A DNA stretch of 64,000 bases from Candidatus Flexifilum affinis (GTDB lineage Bacteria; Chloroflexota; Anaerolineae; Aggregatilineales; Phototrophicaceae): positions 1-64,000 of the forward strand of contig JADJPJ010000082.1 in NCBI GenBank assembly GCA_016713325.1, in the 5' to 3' direction. The position numbers were made by a program, and so were the translations under genes. Position 1 is the first letter of the stretch. Each line of letters opens with the position of its first letter. The notes beneath the pieces are model-generated. The model was not told where the DNA came from and ran no database searches. It was given only the letters and a program-made list of their open reading frames with translations. Positions 52,358-59,765 of this stretch are shown in pieces.

Positions 52358-55300
52358 ATGATCAACGCAGTCACCCGGTTCTTCAGCAGGTTGACCCGTA
52401 CCTGGAGTGCTGTGTACAACAGTCCGCTCTCTGTCGGCGCACACCCTTTTCGCAGCAGCCCCTGGATTCTGGAACAGATTGTCGAAAGCAGCCCGTTTGG
52501 GATGATGGTGGTCGATGCCTTGCAGCCCGACTGGCCGATCGTCTACGTCAACCGGGCCTTCGAAGACCTCACCGGCTTTACCGCGGCGGAGGCGATCGGT
52601 CGGAACGCGCGCTTCCTGCAAGAGGACGATCGCGATCAGGCGGGCCGGCAGGCCATGCGACAGGCGCTGGAGAAGCAGCAGTCCTGTACCGTCGTACTGC
52701 GCAACTACCGCAAAGATGGCAGCATGTTCTGGAACGAGGTGCACCTCGCCCCGATCCGCGATCCCCAGGGACGGGTCACGCACTACGTCGGCAAGCAGCA
52801 TGACATCACAGCGCGACGCGAGGCCGAACTGGCCCTGGAGCGCAGCGAAGTGCGCTATCGTCAGATGTTCGACAGCAACACCGCCATCAAGCTGGTGATC
52901 GATCCGAAGACCGGCCGCATCCTGGAGGCCAATATCGCCGCTGTGGCCTTTTACGGGTATACGCCCGAGCAGTTCAAGACCATGCGCATCCAGGAGATCA
53001 ACACGCTGACGGACGCGCAGATCGCCGAGGCCATGCGCCGGGCCGCGGCGGAGGAACGCACCTTCTTCGAGTTCCGGCACCGGCTGGCCAATGGCGAACT
53101 TCGCGATGTCGACGTGTTTTCCAGCCCGGTCGATACGCCGGATGGGCGTGTGCTCTACTCGATCATCATGGATATCACTGGCAAGCGCCGCGCGGAACGA
53201 CGCTACCGCTCGTTGTTCGAGCAGTCCAATGACGCCGTCTTTATTCTCGATCTGAACGGCAACCACGTGCAGGCCAATGCCCGCGCCGCGGACATGCTCG
53301 GCTATTCCCTGGAGGAAATGACCGGTCTAGGCTATCGCGACACGGTTGAACCGGTGCAGCAGCCGGAAAGCTCGCGCGTTTTTGAGCGCCTGCTCGCCGG
53401 GGAGCGCATCCCGCCCTATCTGCGCGTCTTCCGTCGCAAGGATGGCGGTATGCTTTATGGCGAGATCAATATCGAAGTCGTCCGCGACCTCGATGGAACT
53501 CCGCTCCATTTTCAGAGCATCGTCCGCGATGTGACCCGGCGCAAGCAGACCGAGGATGCGCTCCGGCAGAGCGAGGGGCGGCTGCGCTCCCTCATCCAGT
53601 CGCAGACGGCCTTCGTCATCCGCACCGACATGGAAGGGCGCTACAGCTACGTGAATCCGGCCTTTGCCAACTGGCTGGGCATAGAACCGGAGAAAGTCTT
53701 CAATACATCCGTCCTCGACTCGATCGCTCTTATCGATCACGCCAAAACCCTGGAGACGGTCAGCGCGTGTCTGTCGCGCCCGGGCTACCCGATTCAGGTG
53801 ACGCTGACGAAAGTTCGCCTGGACCGCAGCATCCGCCACACCTTGTGGGAATTTATCGCACTGCAGGATGAGACGCAGGCCTTGACCGAAATTCAGTGCG
53901 TCGGCTTCGACATCACCCGGCAGTGGGAGCTGGAAGCGGAGCTGCAGCAGAGCGAACAGCGCTACCGTGCGTCTATCGAAGCCAGCATGGATGCCTACTA
54001 CCTGCTGGAGAGCGTGCGCTCTGCGGATGGTCAGATCTGCGATTTTCGCATCGTGCAGGTCAATCAGAAAGCAGTGCTGGAAATGGGCCTGCCGCGCGAG
54101 AAGCTGATCGGCAGCCTGATCTGCGAGCAGTTTCCCATCAACGTGGTCGGCGGCTTTTTCGAGCGTTATAGGCAGGTGGTCGAAACCGGTGGGGCGCTGG
54201 ACGAAGAATACTACATCCCGCCGGATCAGCCCGGACCGGGTTGGTATCAGCATCAGGTCGTCAAAGTCGGAGATGGCGTGGCCATTGTGAACCACGATAT
54301 CACCGAACGTAAGTATGCTGAACAGGCTCTGCGCCGCAGCGAGGAACGTCTGCGCATTATCGTCAGCACGATCCCGGTCATGATCGTCACTTTCGACCAG
54401 CAGGGGCACTTTGAATATGTGAATCCTTATTGGGTCGAACGCCTGGGATGGAGGTTGGAAGAACTGGCAACGGTGGAAGATCCACTTGCGCTTTACTACC
54501 CGGACACGGTTGCTCGGCGGGAAGCGCTGGAGTTCATGCTCTCTGGGGAGCCGGGTTGGCGTGACTTCGAAACCCACACCAAATCCAGCGGAGTGATCAT
54601 GACCTCCTGGGCCAATGTCCGCCTGTCAGACGGGCGCACGATCGGTTTTGGTCAGGACATTACCCGGCGCAAGCAGATGGAGGAAGCGCTGCGGGAAAGC
54701 GAGGCGAAATACCGCCTCATCGCCGAGAACACCTCCGATGGCATTGTCGTCTGGGACAACAGGACGCTTCAGGTCACGTATGCCTCTCCAAGTCACGAGC
54801 GGATCATGGGGCGCGCCAACGGAGAGTCTGTCGGGATGGACTGGGAGAGTCTTTCGGCCCAGATTCATCCCGACGATCGCGTGGCACTGCGGGCACGCTA
54901 TCGCGAGGCGGTTCAGCGCAGACAGGAAACGGTGAACTATACCTACCGAATCAGACACCGGGATGGTCACTACCTGTGGCGGGAAGATCATGCCCGACTC
55001 AATTATGGTCCGGATGGCGAGTACTTGAATGCCTATATTGTCGTTCGCGACATCACCGAACGAAAGCAGGCACATGCGCGCGAATTTGAACTGGCCCTCG
55101 AAAAAGAGCGCATCGATTTGCTCTCCCGCTTCATCCACAGCGCGGCCCATGAGTTTCGCACACCGCTGTCGATCATCGGCACCACCGCCTACCTGCTCAT
55201 CCGTATGGATGATCCTGAGCGCCGCCGGCTCAAGAAAGAGCAGATCGACACTCAGGTCAAGCGAATCAGCAAATTGCTTGAGATGGTGCTGCTCCTGATC

Positions 55301-55792
55301 AAGCTTCAGACGATCGAGACCGTGACGTGGCTGCCCATTGCCGTTGATATCCTGCTGGAAAACCGGCGTCGGCACTACGGCGGGCTGTATGGCGATCGCC
55401 CAGCGTTGCGTGTCGAAACGCCGGACGATCTGCCCGTGATCCAGGGGGATGCCGGGTATCTTTCGCAGGCGCTGGACCAACTGCTCGACAATGCTTATCG
55501 CTTTACCCCTGAAGAGGGAACGATTGCGATCGTGGCAGGGGCATCGGAAGATACCCTCTGGGTAGAGGTTCGCGATACCGGTTCGGGCATCGCGCCTGAG
55601 GAACTGCCGCACATCTTCCAGACCTTCTGGCGGCATGATGAGGCACACACGACGGCCGGTTTCGGGCTGGGATTGTCGATTGTCCAGCGCGTCATCCAAC
55701 TTCACGGCGGTACGATCAGTGTCTCCAGTACGCTGGGGCAGGGAACCTCCTTCCGCATTACGCTGCCGATCGCGCCCCAGAGCCTGAGTTAA
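52358..55792 (+). CDS. LOV-hexa-PAS histidine kinase D (Cys to Ala in LOV)
   Basis: A 1144-residue kinase from ATG 52358 (MINAVTRFFSRL), the longest of the array. The LOV domain has GRNARFLQ (Ala84 for Cys), NYRKDGSMFWNE and the glutamine Q147 kept (YVGKQHDIT). Six more PAS units follow, including one absent from A-C (GRLRSLIQSQTAFVIRTDME) and one with ASMDAYYLLESVRSADGQIC that B also has. The kinase core has AAHEFRTPLS, QLLDNAYRFTP, DTGSGI and GFGLGLSIV. All signalling residues of HisKA/HATPase are present. It shares its order of domains with B plus one insertion. Confidence 0.93.
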   Translation: MINAVTRFFSRLTRTWSAVYNSPLSVGAHPFRSSPWILEQIVESSPFGMMVVDALQPDWPIVYVNRAFEDLTGFTAAEAIGRNARFLQEDDRDQAGRQAMRQALEKQQSCTVVLRNYRKDGSMFWNEVHLAPIRDPQGRVTHYVGKQHDITARREAELALERSEVRYRQMFDSNTAIKLVIDPKTGRILEANIAAVAFYGYTPEQFKTMRIQEINTLTDAQIAEAMRRAAAEERTFFEFRHRLANGELRDVDVFSSPVDTPDGRVLYSIIMDITGKRRAERRYRSLFEQSNDAVFILDLNGNHVQANARAADMLGYSLEEMTGLGYRDTVEPVQQPESSRVFERLLAGERIPPYLRVFRRKDGGMLYGEINIEVVRDLDGTPLHFQSIVRDVTRRKQTEDALRQSEGRLRSLIQSQTAFVIRTDMEGRYSYVNPAFANWLGIEPEKVFNTSVLDSIALIDHAKTLETVSACLSRPGYPIQVTLTKVRLDRSIRHTLWEFIALQDETQALTEIQCVGFDITRQWELEAELQQSEQRYRASIEASMDAYYLLESVRSADGQICDFRIVQVNQKAVLEMGLPREKLIGSLICEQFPINVVGGFFERYRQVVETGGALDEEYYIPPDQPGPGWYQHQVVKVGDGVAIVNHDITERKYAEQALRRSEERLRIIVSTIPVMIVTFDQQGHFEYVNPYWVERLGWRLEELATVEDPLALYYPDTVARREALEFMLSGEPGWRDFETHTKSSGVIMTSWANVRLSDGRTIGFGQDITRRKQMEEALRESEAKYRLIAENTSDGIVVWDNRTLQVTYASPSHERIMGRANGESVGMDWESLSAQIHPDDRVALRARYREAVQRRQETVNYTYRIRHRDGHYLWREDHARLNYGPDGEYLNAYIVVRDITERKQAHAREFELALEKERIDLLSRFIHSAAHEFRTPLSIIGTTAYLLIRMDDPERRRLKKEQIDTQVKRISKLLEMVLLLIKLQTIETVTWLPIAVDILLENRRRHYGGLYGDRPALRVETPDDLPVIQGDAGYLSQALDQLLDNAYRFTPEEGTIAIVAGASEDTLWVEVRDTGSGIAPEELPHIFQTFWRHDEAHTTAGFGLGLSIVQRVIQLHGGTISVSSTLGQGTSFRITLPIAPQSLS

Positions 55793-55886
55793 GGACTATA
55801 TTGCAGGTGACATTGTTCATGCGGCGCTGCCCGGGGGCGCGGGTAGAATCCGCGTGTTTGTATGGTTCTGGAAAGCCGCTTGCTTC

Positions 55887-56726
55887 ATGACCGATACCCT
55901 CCCTCGCATTGATGCGCTCCCCCCGCCGGAGATCGCCGCCCGAGCCGCCGAACTGGGCGTGCGCAAAGCCAACATGACCCTCATCACCACCCTGGTTCAG
56001 GCAATCATGGCGGGCGGCTTCGTCTCGCTCGGCGCGCTGTTTGCCACCGTCGCGGTCGCCGGCACGGCCGGTGTTGTACCGTACGGATTGGTGCGCGTGA
56101 TGTTTGGGCTGGTTTTCTGCCTGGGCCTGGTTCTGATTGTGCTGGCCGGCGCGGAACTCTTCACCGGCAACAACCTGATCGCCATGGCCTGGGCCAGTCG
56201 CAAGGTGACGACCCGGTCGCTCTTGCGCAACTGGGCGCTGGTCTACACCGGCAATTTCATCGGATCGCTGATCACGGCGATCCTGGTCTACGCCGGCCGG
56301 GAGTACAGCTTCGGCGGCGGCGCCATCGGGCAGAGCGCGCTGAGCATCGCCAATATGAAGGTGCAGTTCGAGTTCGGGCAGTCGATCGCGCTGGGCATCC
56401 TGTGCAACGCGCTGGTGTGCATGGCCATCTGGCTGACGCTCGGCGGACGCACCACCACCGATAAAATCCTCGCGATCATTTTCCCCATCACCGCGTTTGT
56501 CGCCGCCGGCTTCGAGCACAGCATCGCCAACATGTATTTCATCCCGATTGCCCTGCTGATCAAGACCTTCGACCCCGCCTTCGCCGCCAGTACCGGCATG
56601 AACCTGGATGCGCTGACCCTGTCCGGCTTTTTCGGCAACCTGATCCCGGTGACGATCGGCAACATCATCGGCGGGGTGATCATGGTCGGGGCGATGTACT
56701 GGTTCCTCTACCTGCGCGAACGCTAA
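55887..56726 (+). CDS. Formate/nitrite transporter (FocA/NirC family)
   Basis: A 279-residue six-helix channel from ATG 55887. The family motif near the pore reads LAGAELFTGNNLIAMAWAS, and FEHSIANMYFIPIALL contains the histidine that protonates the anion in FocA. The C-terminal FFGNLIPVTIGNIIGGVIMV is the second FNT signature. Such pentameric channels pass formate, nitrite or hydrosulfide. No pyruvate formate-lyase or nitrite reductase gene is adjacent, so the anion cannot be named. It follows the kinase array by 94 bp and is convergent with the PhnB-like gene. Confidence 0.93.
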   Translation: MTDTLPRIDALPPPEIAARAAELGVRKANMTLITTLVQAIMAGGFVSLGALFATVAVAGTAGVVPYGLVRVMFGLVFCLGLVLIVLAGAELFTGNNLIAMAWASRKVTTRSLLRNWALVYTGNFIGSLITAILVYAGREYSFGGGAIGQSALSIANMKVQFEFGQSIALGILCNALVCMAIWLTLGGRTTTDKILAIIFPITAFVAAGFEHSIANMYFIPIALLIKTFDPAFAASTGMNLDALTLSGFFGNLIPVTIGNIIGGVIMVGAMYWFLYLRER

Positions 56727-56734
56727 GCGATGAA

Positions 56735-56764
56735 CCCCTCACCAGGCCGCGGCCTGGTGAGGGG
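56735..56764. terminator. 30-nt perfect palindrome between convergent genes
   Basis: CCCCTCACCAGGCCG and CGGCCTGGTGAGGGG are a perfect 15-bp inverted repeat 8 bp after the channel gene. Without a T-run it may be a REP-like repeat used as a terminator. Confidence 0.55.
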
Positions 56765-56784
56765 GCAGAGGCTGAGGGAGGCCC

Positions 56785-57261
56785 TTACGCCCCGTCGTAG
56801 GCGGCTTGCAGCGTGGCCACGTCGATCTTCTGCATCTGGAGCATAGCCTGCATCACCGCGCCCGCCTTGGTGGCGTTCGGGTCGCTCATCAGGCGCATCA
56901 GCGCCTCCGGGATGATCTGCCAGGACAGGCCGTATTTGTCCTTCAGCCAACCGCACTGGCTTTCTTCGCCGCCGTCGGCGGTCAGGGCGTTCCACAGACG
57001 GTCGACCTCTTCCTGGCTATCGCAGTCCACGAAGAGCGAGATAGATTCGTTGAACTTGAACTGCGGCCCGCCGTTGAGGGCCATGAACTCCCGGCCATTC
57101 AGCTCGAACGTCGCGGTCAGGACCGCCCCGTCCACTCCCGGCGCTTCGCCCGGCAGGCGGGAGATGCTCACGATGCGCGAATTCGGGAAAAGGGATGTGT
57201 AGAAGCGAATCGCCTCTTCGGCCTGGTTGTCGAACCACAGGTAGGGGGTGATCTTCTGCAT
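56785..57261 (-). CDS. PhnB-like VOC-family protein
   Basis: A 158-residue protein (or 163 from an upstream ATG at 57276). GGAG 8 nt before the inner ATG favours 57261. It reads KITPYLWFDNQAEEAIRFYT and SLFPNSRIVSISRLPGEAPG, then SISLFVDCDSQEEVDRLWNA, GWLKDKYGLSWQIIPEALMR and DPNATKAGAVMQAMLQMQKI. This is the 3-demethylubiquinone-9 methyltransferase/PhnB-type VOC family, which is not a methyltransferase and has no settled function. The final helix with MQAMLQMQKIDVATLQAAYD is typical. Confidence 0.9.
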   Translation of the reverse strand: MQKITPYLWFDNQAEEAIRFYTSLFPNSRIVSISRLPGEAPGVDGAVLTATFELNGREFMALNGGPQFKFNESISLFVDCDSQEEVDRLWNALTADGGEESQCGWLKDKYGLSWQIIPEALMRLMSDPNATKAGAVMQAMLQMQKIDVATLQAAYDGA

Positions 57262-57388
57262 TTTCTCTGCTCCCATATGTTCAGAAAGGACGCTGTTTCA
57301 TAGAACATTTGTATTCTATATCAGGTCCGGGAGCGCGTCTTGTACAGAATGGCAATGAGATCCGTTCACCAGACACCAGGATCCAAGG

Positions 57389-57547
57389 TTCAGTGAATTA
57401 CGGATTGGTTAACCTCACCCCGTTTCGCTGCGCTCAACCGCCCCTCTCCGTGCGGATAGGGGCAAAAAGACGTTGGATTGTTGGGGGTGAGGTTGGCTCA
57501 AAAACGCAGCTATTGATGGTCAAGGTGACCTTTCGTGATTCACTGAA
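57389..57547. mobile_element. Possible MITE-like element
   Basis: TTCAGTGAATTACG (57389-57402) and CGTGATTCACTGAA (57534-57547) are inverted repeats with one mismatch, 131 bp apart. Inside is a CCTCACCCC...GGGGGTGAGG hairpin with a GCGGATAGGGGC segment. No clear target duplication was seen. The short open frame running across it is probably not a gene. Confidence 0.5.
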
Positions 57548-57632
57548 GGTTGTTTGTACGCCCGCCCCCGAAACAGAACACCCGCTGTCGTAGAGGCGGA
57601 CAAATGGGTCCGCCCAGGGTATCCTGTGCGCC

Positions 57633-58943
57633 TCACTTCACATACACCCGGCAGCTCCACGGCGGCAGATCGAGCGTGGTCGGGTGGTGGAAGGTCTCGA
57701 CCTTCTCGCTGAAGAAGTCGGTGTACGTGCCCTCGTACAGCCGTTCGTGGAAGGTGACGCTCTGAGTCTGCGCCGAGAGGTTGAAGATGGCAAACACCTT
57801 GTCACGGTCGTTCTGGCGCACAAAGCTCAGCACCTGGCCCGGCGCGCTGTTCGGCACGCGGATCATGCGCGCGCCCCAGGGGGCATTCCACAGCGCGGTG
57901 TTGACCTTCTTCAGCGCGAACAGTTGGGCGTACAGGTCGCCGAGCGTGTGCGCCTGCCAGGCGATCGGGTCCTTCTCGAAGAATTCCAGGCGCTTGGCGT
58001 GCCCGGCTTCATCGCCGTTGTAGATCAGCGGCATGCCTTCGCCCACTACCGATAGCACGATCGCCGCTTCCAGGCCGTCGCCGAACAGCTCGAACTGCGT
58101 GCCATCCCAGGCGTTCTTGTCGTGGTTGCTCACGAACATCATGCGCATGGCTTCCGGCGGGTAGGCCTTCTCGTTCCACGAGTAGTAGACGTACAGGCTG
58201 TTGACGTCGGCTTTGCCCTGCGCGATGGCGTGCATGGAATCGTGCCAGCTCCAGCCATAGGTCATGTCGAAGGCCTCGGCGTGCAGATCGGTGGACTCCC
58301 ACTCGGCCAGCATGAACACCGGCTTGATGGCGTCCAGCTCCTTGCGGGCGTTGTTCCAGAAGTCGAGCGGCACGAAGCCGGCGACATCGCACCGGTAGCC
58401 GTCGACGTCGACCTCGCGCACCCAGTACTTGAGCGCCTCGGTCATGTAGGCGCGTACCTCTGGCTTGCTGTAGTCCAGGTCGATGATGTCCTGCCAGTCC
58501 CACCAGGGGGTGGGGCGGAAGTCACCCTTCCAGTCGCGGACGTACCAGTCCGGGTGATCGCGCACGAGCCGGTTGTCCCAGGCGGTGTGGTTCGCCACCC
58601 AGTCGAGGATGACGTACAGTCCCAGCGCATGCGCCGCCTTGACGAATTCCTTCAGGTCGTCCAGGGTGCCAAATTCCGCGTTGACGCTGTAGTAGTCTTT
58701 CACCGAATACGGACTGCCCAGCGTCCCTTTGCGGTTCTTCGCGCCGATCTCGTGGACGGGCATCAGCCAGACGATGGTCACGCCCAGCGCCTGCAAACGC
58801 GGCAGCTGCTCCATGGCCGCGCGGAAGGTCCCCTCTGGTGTGAACTGCCGGGTGTTGATCTGATAGATGCTGGCGTTCCGGGTCCATTCCGGATGCTTGA
58901 TCTTGACGTAGGGTACCGGTTGGTAGCGGCTTAGATTAGGCAT
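57633..58943 (-). CDS. Alpha-amylase family (GH13) glycosidase
   Basis: A 436-residue cytoplasmic GH13 enzyme (no signal peptide). The four conserved regions are visible: DWVANHT (I), GYRCDVAGF with nucleophile D186 (II), MLAEWES with acid/base E214 (III) and FVSNHDKN with D275 (IV). The N-terminus WTRNASIYQINTRQFTPEGT and the C-terminal all-beta domain (FVRQNDRDKVFAIFNLSAQT) complete the fold. Lack of extra domains suggests cleavage of malto-oligosaccharides taken up by the cell; the sugar importer at 3.6-8 kb might supply them, though distance makes that guess weak. Confidence 0.93.
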   Translation of the reverse strand: MPNLSRYQPVPYVKIKHPEWTRNASIYQINTRQFTPEGTFRAAMEQLPRLQALGVTIVWLMPVHEIGAKNRKGTLGSPYSVKDYYSVNAEFGTLDDLKEFVKAAHALGLYVILDWVANHTAWDNRLVRDHPDWYVRDWKGDFRPTPWWDWQDIIDLDYSKPEVRAYMTEALKYWVREVDVDGYRCDVAGFVPLDFWNNARKELDAIKPVFMLAEWESTDLHAEAFDMTYGWSWHDSMHAIAQGKADVNSLYVYYSWNEKAYPPEAMRMMFVSNHDKNAWDGTQFELFGDGLEAAIVLSVVGEGMPLIYNGDEAGHAKRLEFFEKDPIAWQAHTLGDLYAQLFALKKVNTALWNAPWGARMIRVPNSAPGQVLSFVRQNDRDKVFAIFNLSAQTQSVTFHERLYEGTYTDFFSEKVETFHHPTTLDLPPWSCRVYVK

Positions 58944-59125
58944 GGCGATCAGGCCCTCTCCAAATCTCAGTGGCAGCGGACGAATTTGGTGTTCGATTAT
59001 GCCCCCTGTTCCCCCGTTTCGTCACGACCTTTTCGGCGATGGTCTGCGGGTGGTGCGCGATCTCTTGTTGCTGAACCGGCCGCTGCATAACATCTGATTG
59101 ATTTGCCGCGTCAGCGCAATCTAGG

Positions 59126-59154
59126 TTGACATAGAACAGGTTTTCGAATATTCT
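59126..59154 (+). promoter_or_regulatory. Promoter of the SRPBCC gene
   Basis: TTGACA and TATTCT are 17 bp apart, 37 bp before the start codon. CATAGAA (59130-59136) and TTCTATG (59151-59157) form an inverted repeat spanning both boxes, a likely repressor site. Confidence 0.65.
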
Positions 59155-59156
59155 AT

Positions 59157-59176
59157 GTGCAACCGTTTAGTTGCAC
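59157..59176 (+). promoter_or_regulatory. 5'-leader inverted repeat of the SRPBCC gene
   Basis: GTGCAAC-CGTTTA-GTTGCAC is a perfect 7-bp-arm dyad ending 1 nt before AAGGAGA. It could hide or expose the ribosome site, or be a second operator. Confidence 0.5.
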
Positions 59177-59191
59177 AAGGAGAAAAGCCCC

Positions 59192-59647
59192 ATGGACGCA
59201 CTTGCCATCGAGCGCACCATCTGGATCCATGCGTCTCGTGAACGCGTGTGGCTGGCCCTCACCCATCCGCAGCAGGTGAGCGCCTGGTTTGCGCCGGGGA
59301 CTGTCTTCAAATCGAGCGGGTCGGAGGTTGGCTCTCGTCTCTATGTCGAAGATCAGGCAACCGGCGCCGAGCTGTATACGCAGATTTTGGAGGTGGTCGA
59401 TCCGCCCAGCCGTCTGGAGCTGCGTTCACAGCCGGAATCGCCCGCGCCGTCCTTCGTCACGAGTTACCGGCTCGACGAGGAGAACGGCGGCACCCGCCTG
59501 ACGCTGGTCTTCTCTGGCTACGAGGGACTGCCGGAGGGCGTCCGCCAGCAGGTGATGGACGAGAACAGCACGGGCTTCGAGTTGATGCTGGGCAACATCA
59601 AGGCCTATATTGAGGGTCTGCCGCTGCCGAATCCGCAGGGGTTCTAA
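59192..59647 (+). CDS. SRPBCC/AHSA1-family protein
   Basis: A 151-residue protein from ATG 59192 with AAGGAGA upstream. It has the START-like fold of AHSA1-type proteins: IERTIWIHASRERVWLALTH, HPQQVSAWFAPGT and the strand LELRSQPESPAPSFVTSYRL, then GTRLTLVFSGYEGLPEGVRQ ending in a helix (NSTGFELMLGNIKAYIEGL). Members bind hydrophobic ligands or Hsp90-like partners; most bacterial ones are uncharacterised and are often paired with ArsR regulators. No ArsR gene is adjacent here. Its leader has a sigma-70 promoter and two dyads, so it is tightly regulated. Confidence 0.9.
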   Translation: MDALAIERTIWIHASRERVWLALTHPQQVSAWFAPGTVFKSSGSEVGSRLYVEDQATGAELYTQILEVVDPPSRLELRSQPESPAPSFVTSYRLDEENGGTRLTLVFSGYEGLPEGVRQQVMDENSTGFELMLGNIKAYIEGLPLPNPQGF

Positions 59648-59708
59648 AAAAGAAGGAATGAGGGGTGAGAGATGAGGGAAATCGCACGCCCTTATCCTGA
59701 CCCAAACA

Positions 59709-59740
59709 AAGCCCCCTCAACCATGCTGGCGAGGGGGCTT
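59709..59740 (-). terminator. Terminator of the WD40-dockerin gene
   Basis: AAGCCCCCTC and GAGGGGGCTT form a 10-bp stem, followed on the reverse strand by TGTTTGGG. It lies 25 bp past the stop. A purine-rich ATGAG-type repeat adjoins it at 59655-59690. Confidence 0.6.
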
Positions 59741-59765
59741 GACCCGACACTCGATCCCTGCACGG

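Noticed and set aside
57309..57593. A 94-codon plus-strand frame
   Set aside because: It runs through an inverted-repeat element and a GC-rich hairpin and shows no protein-like features.
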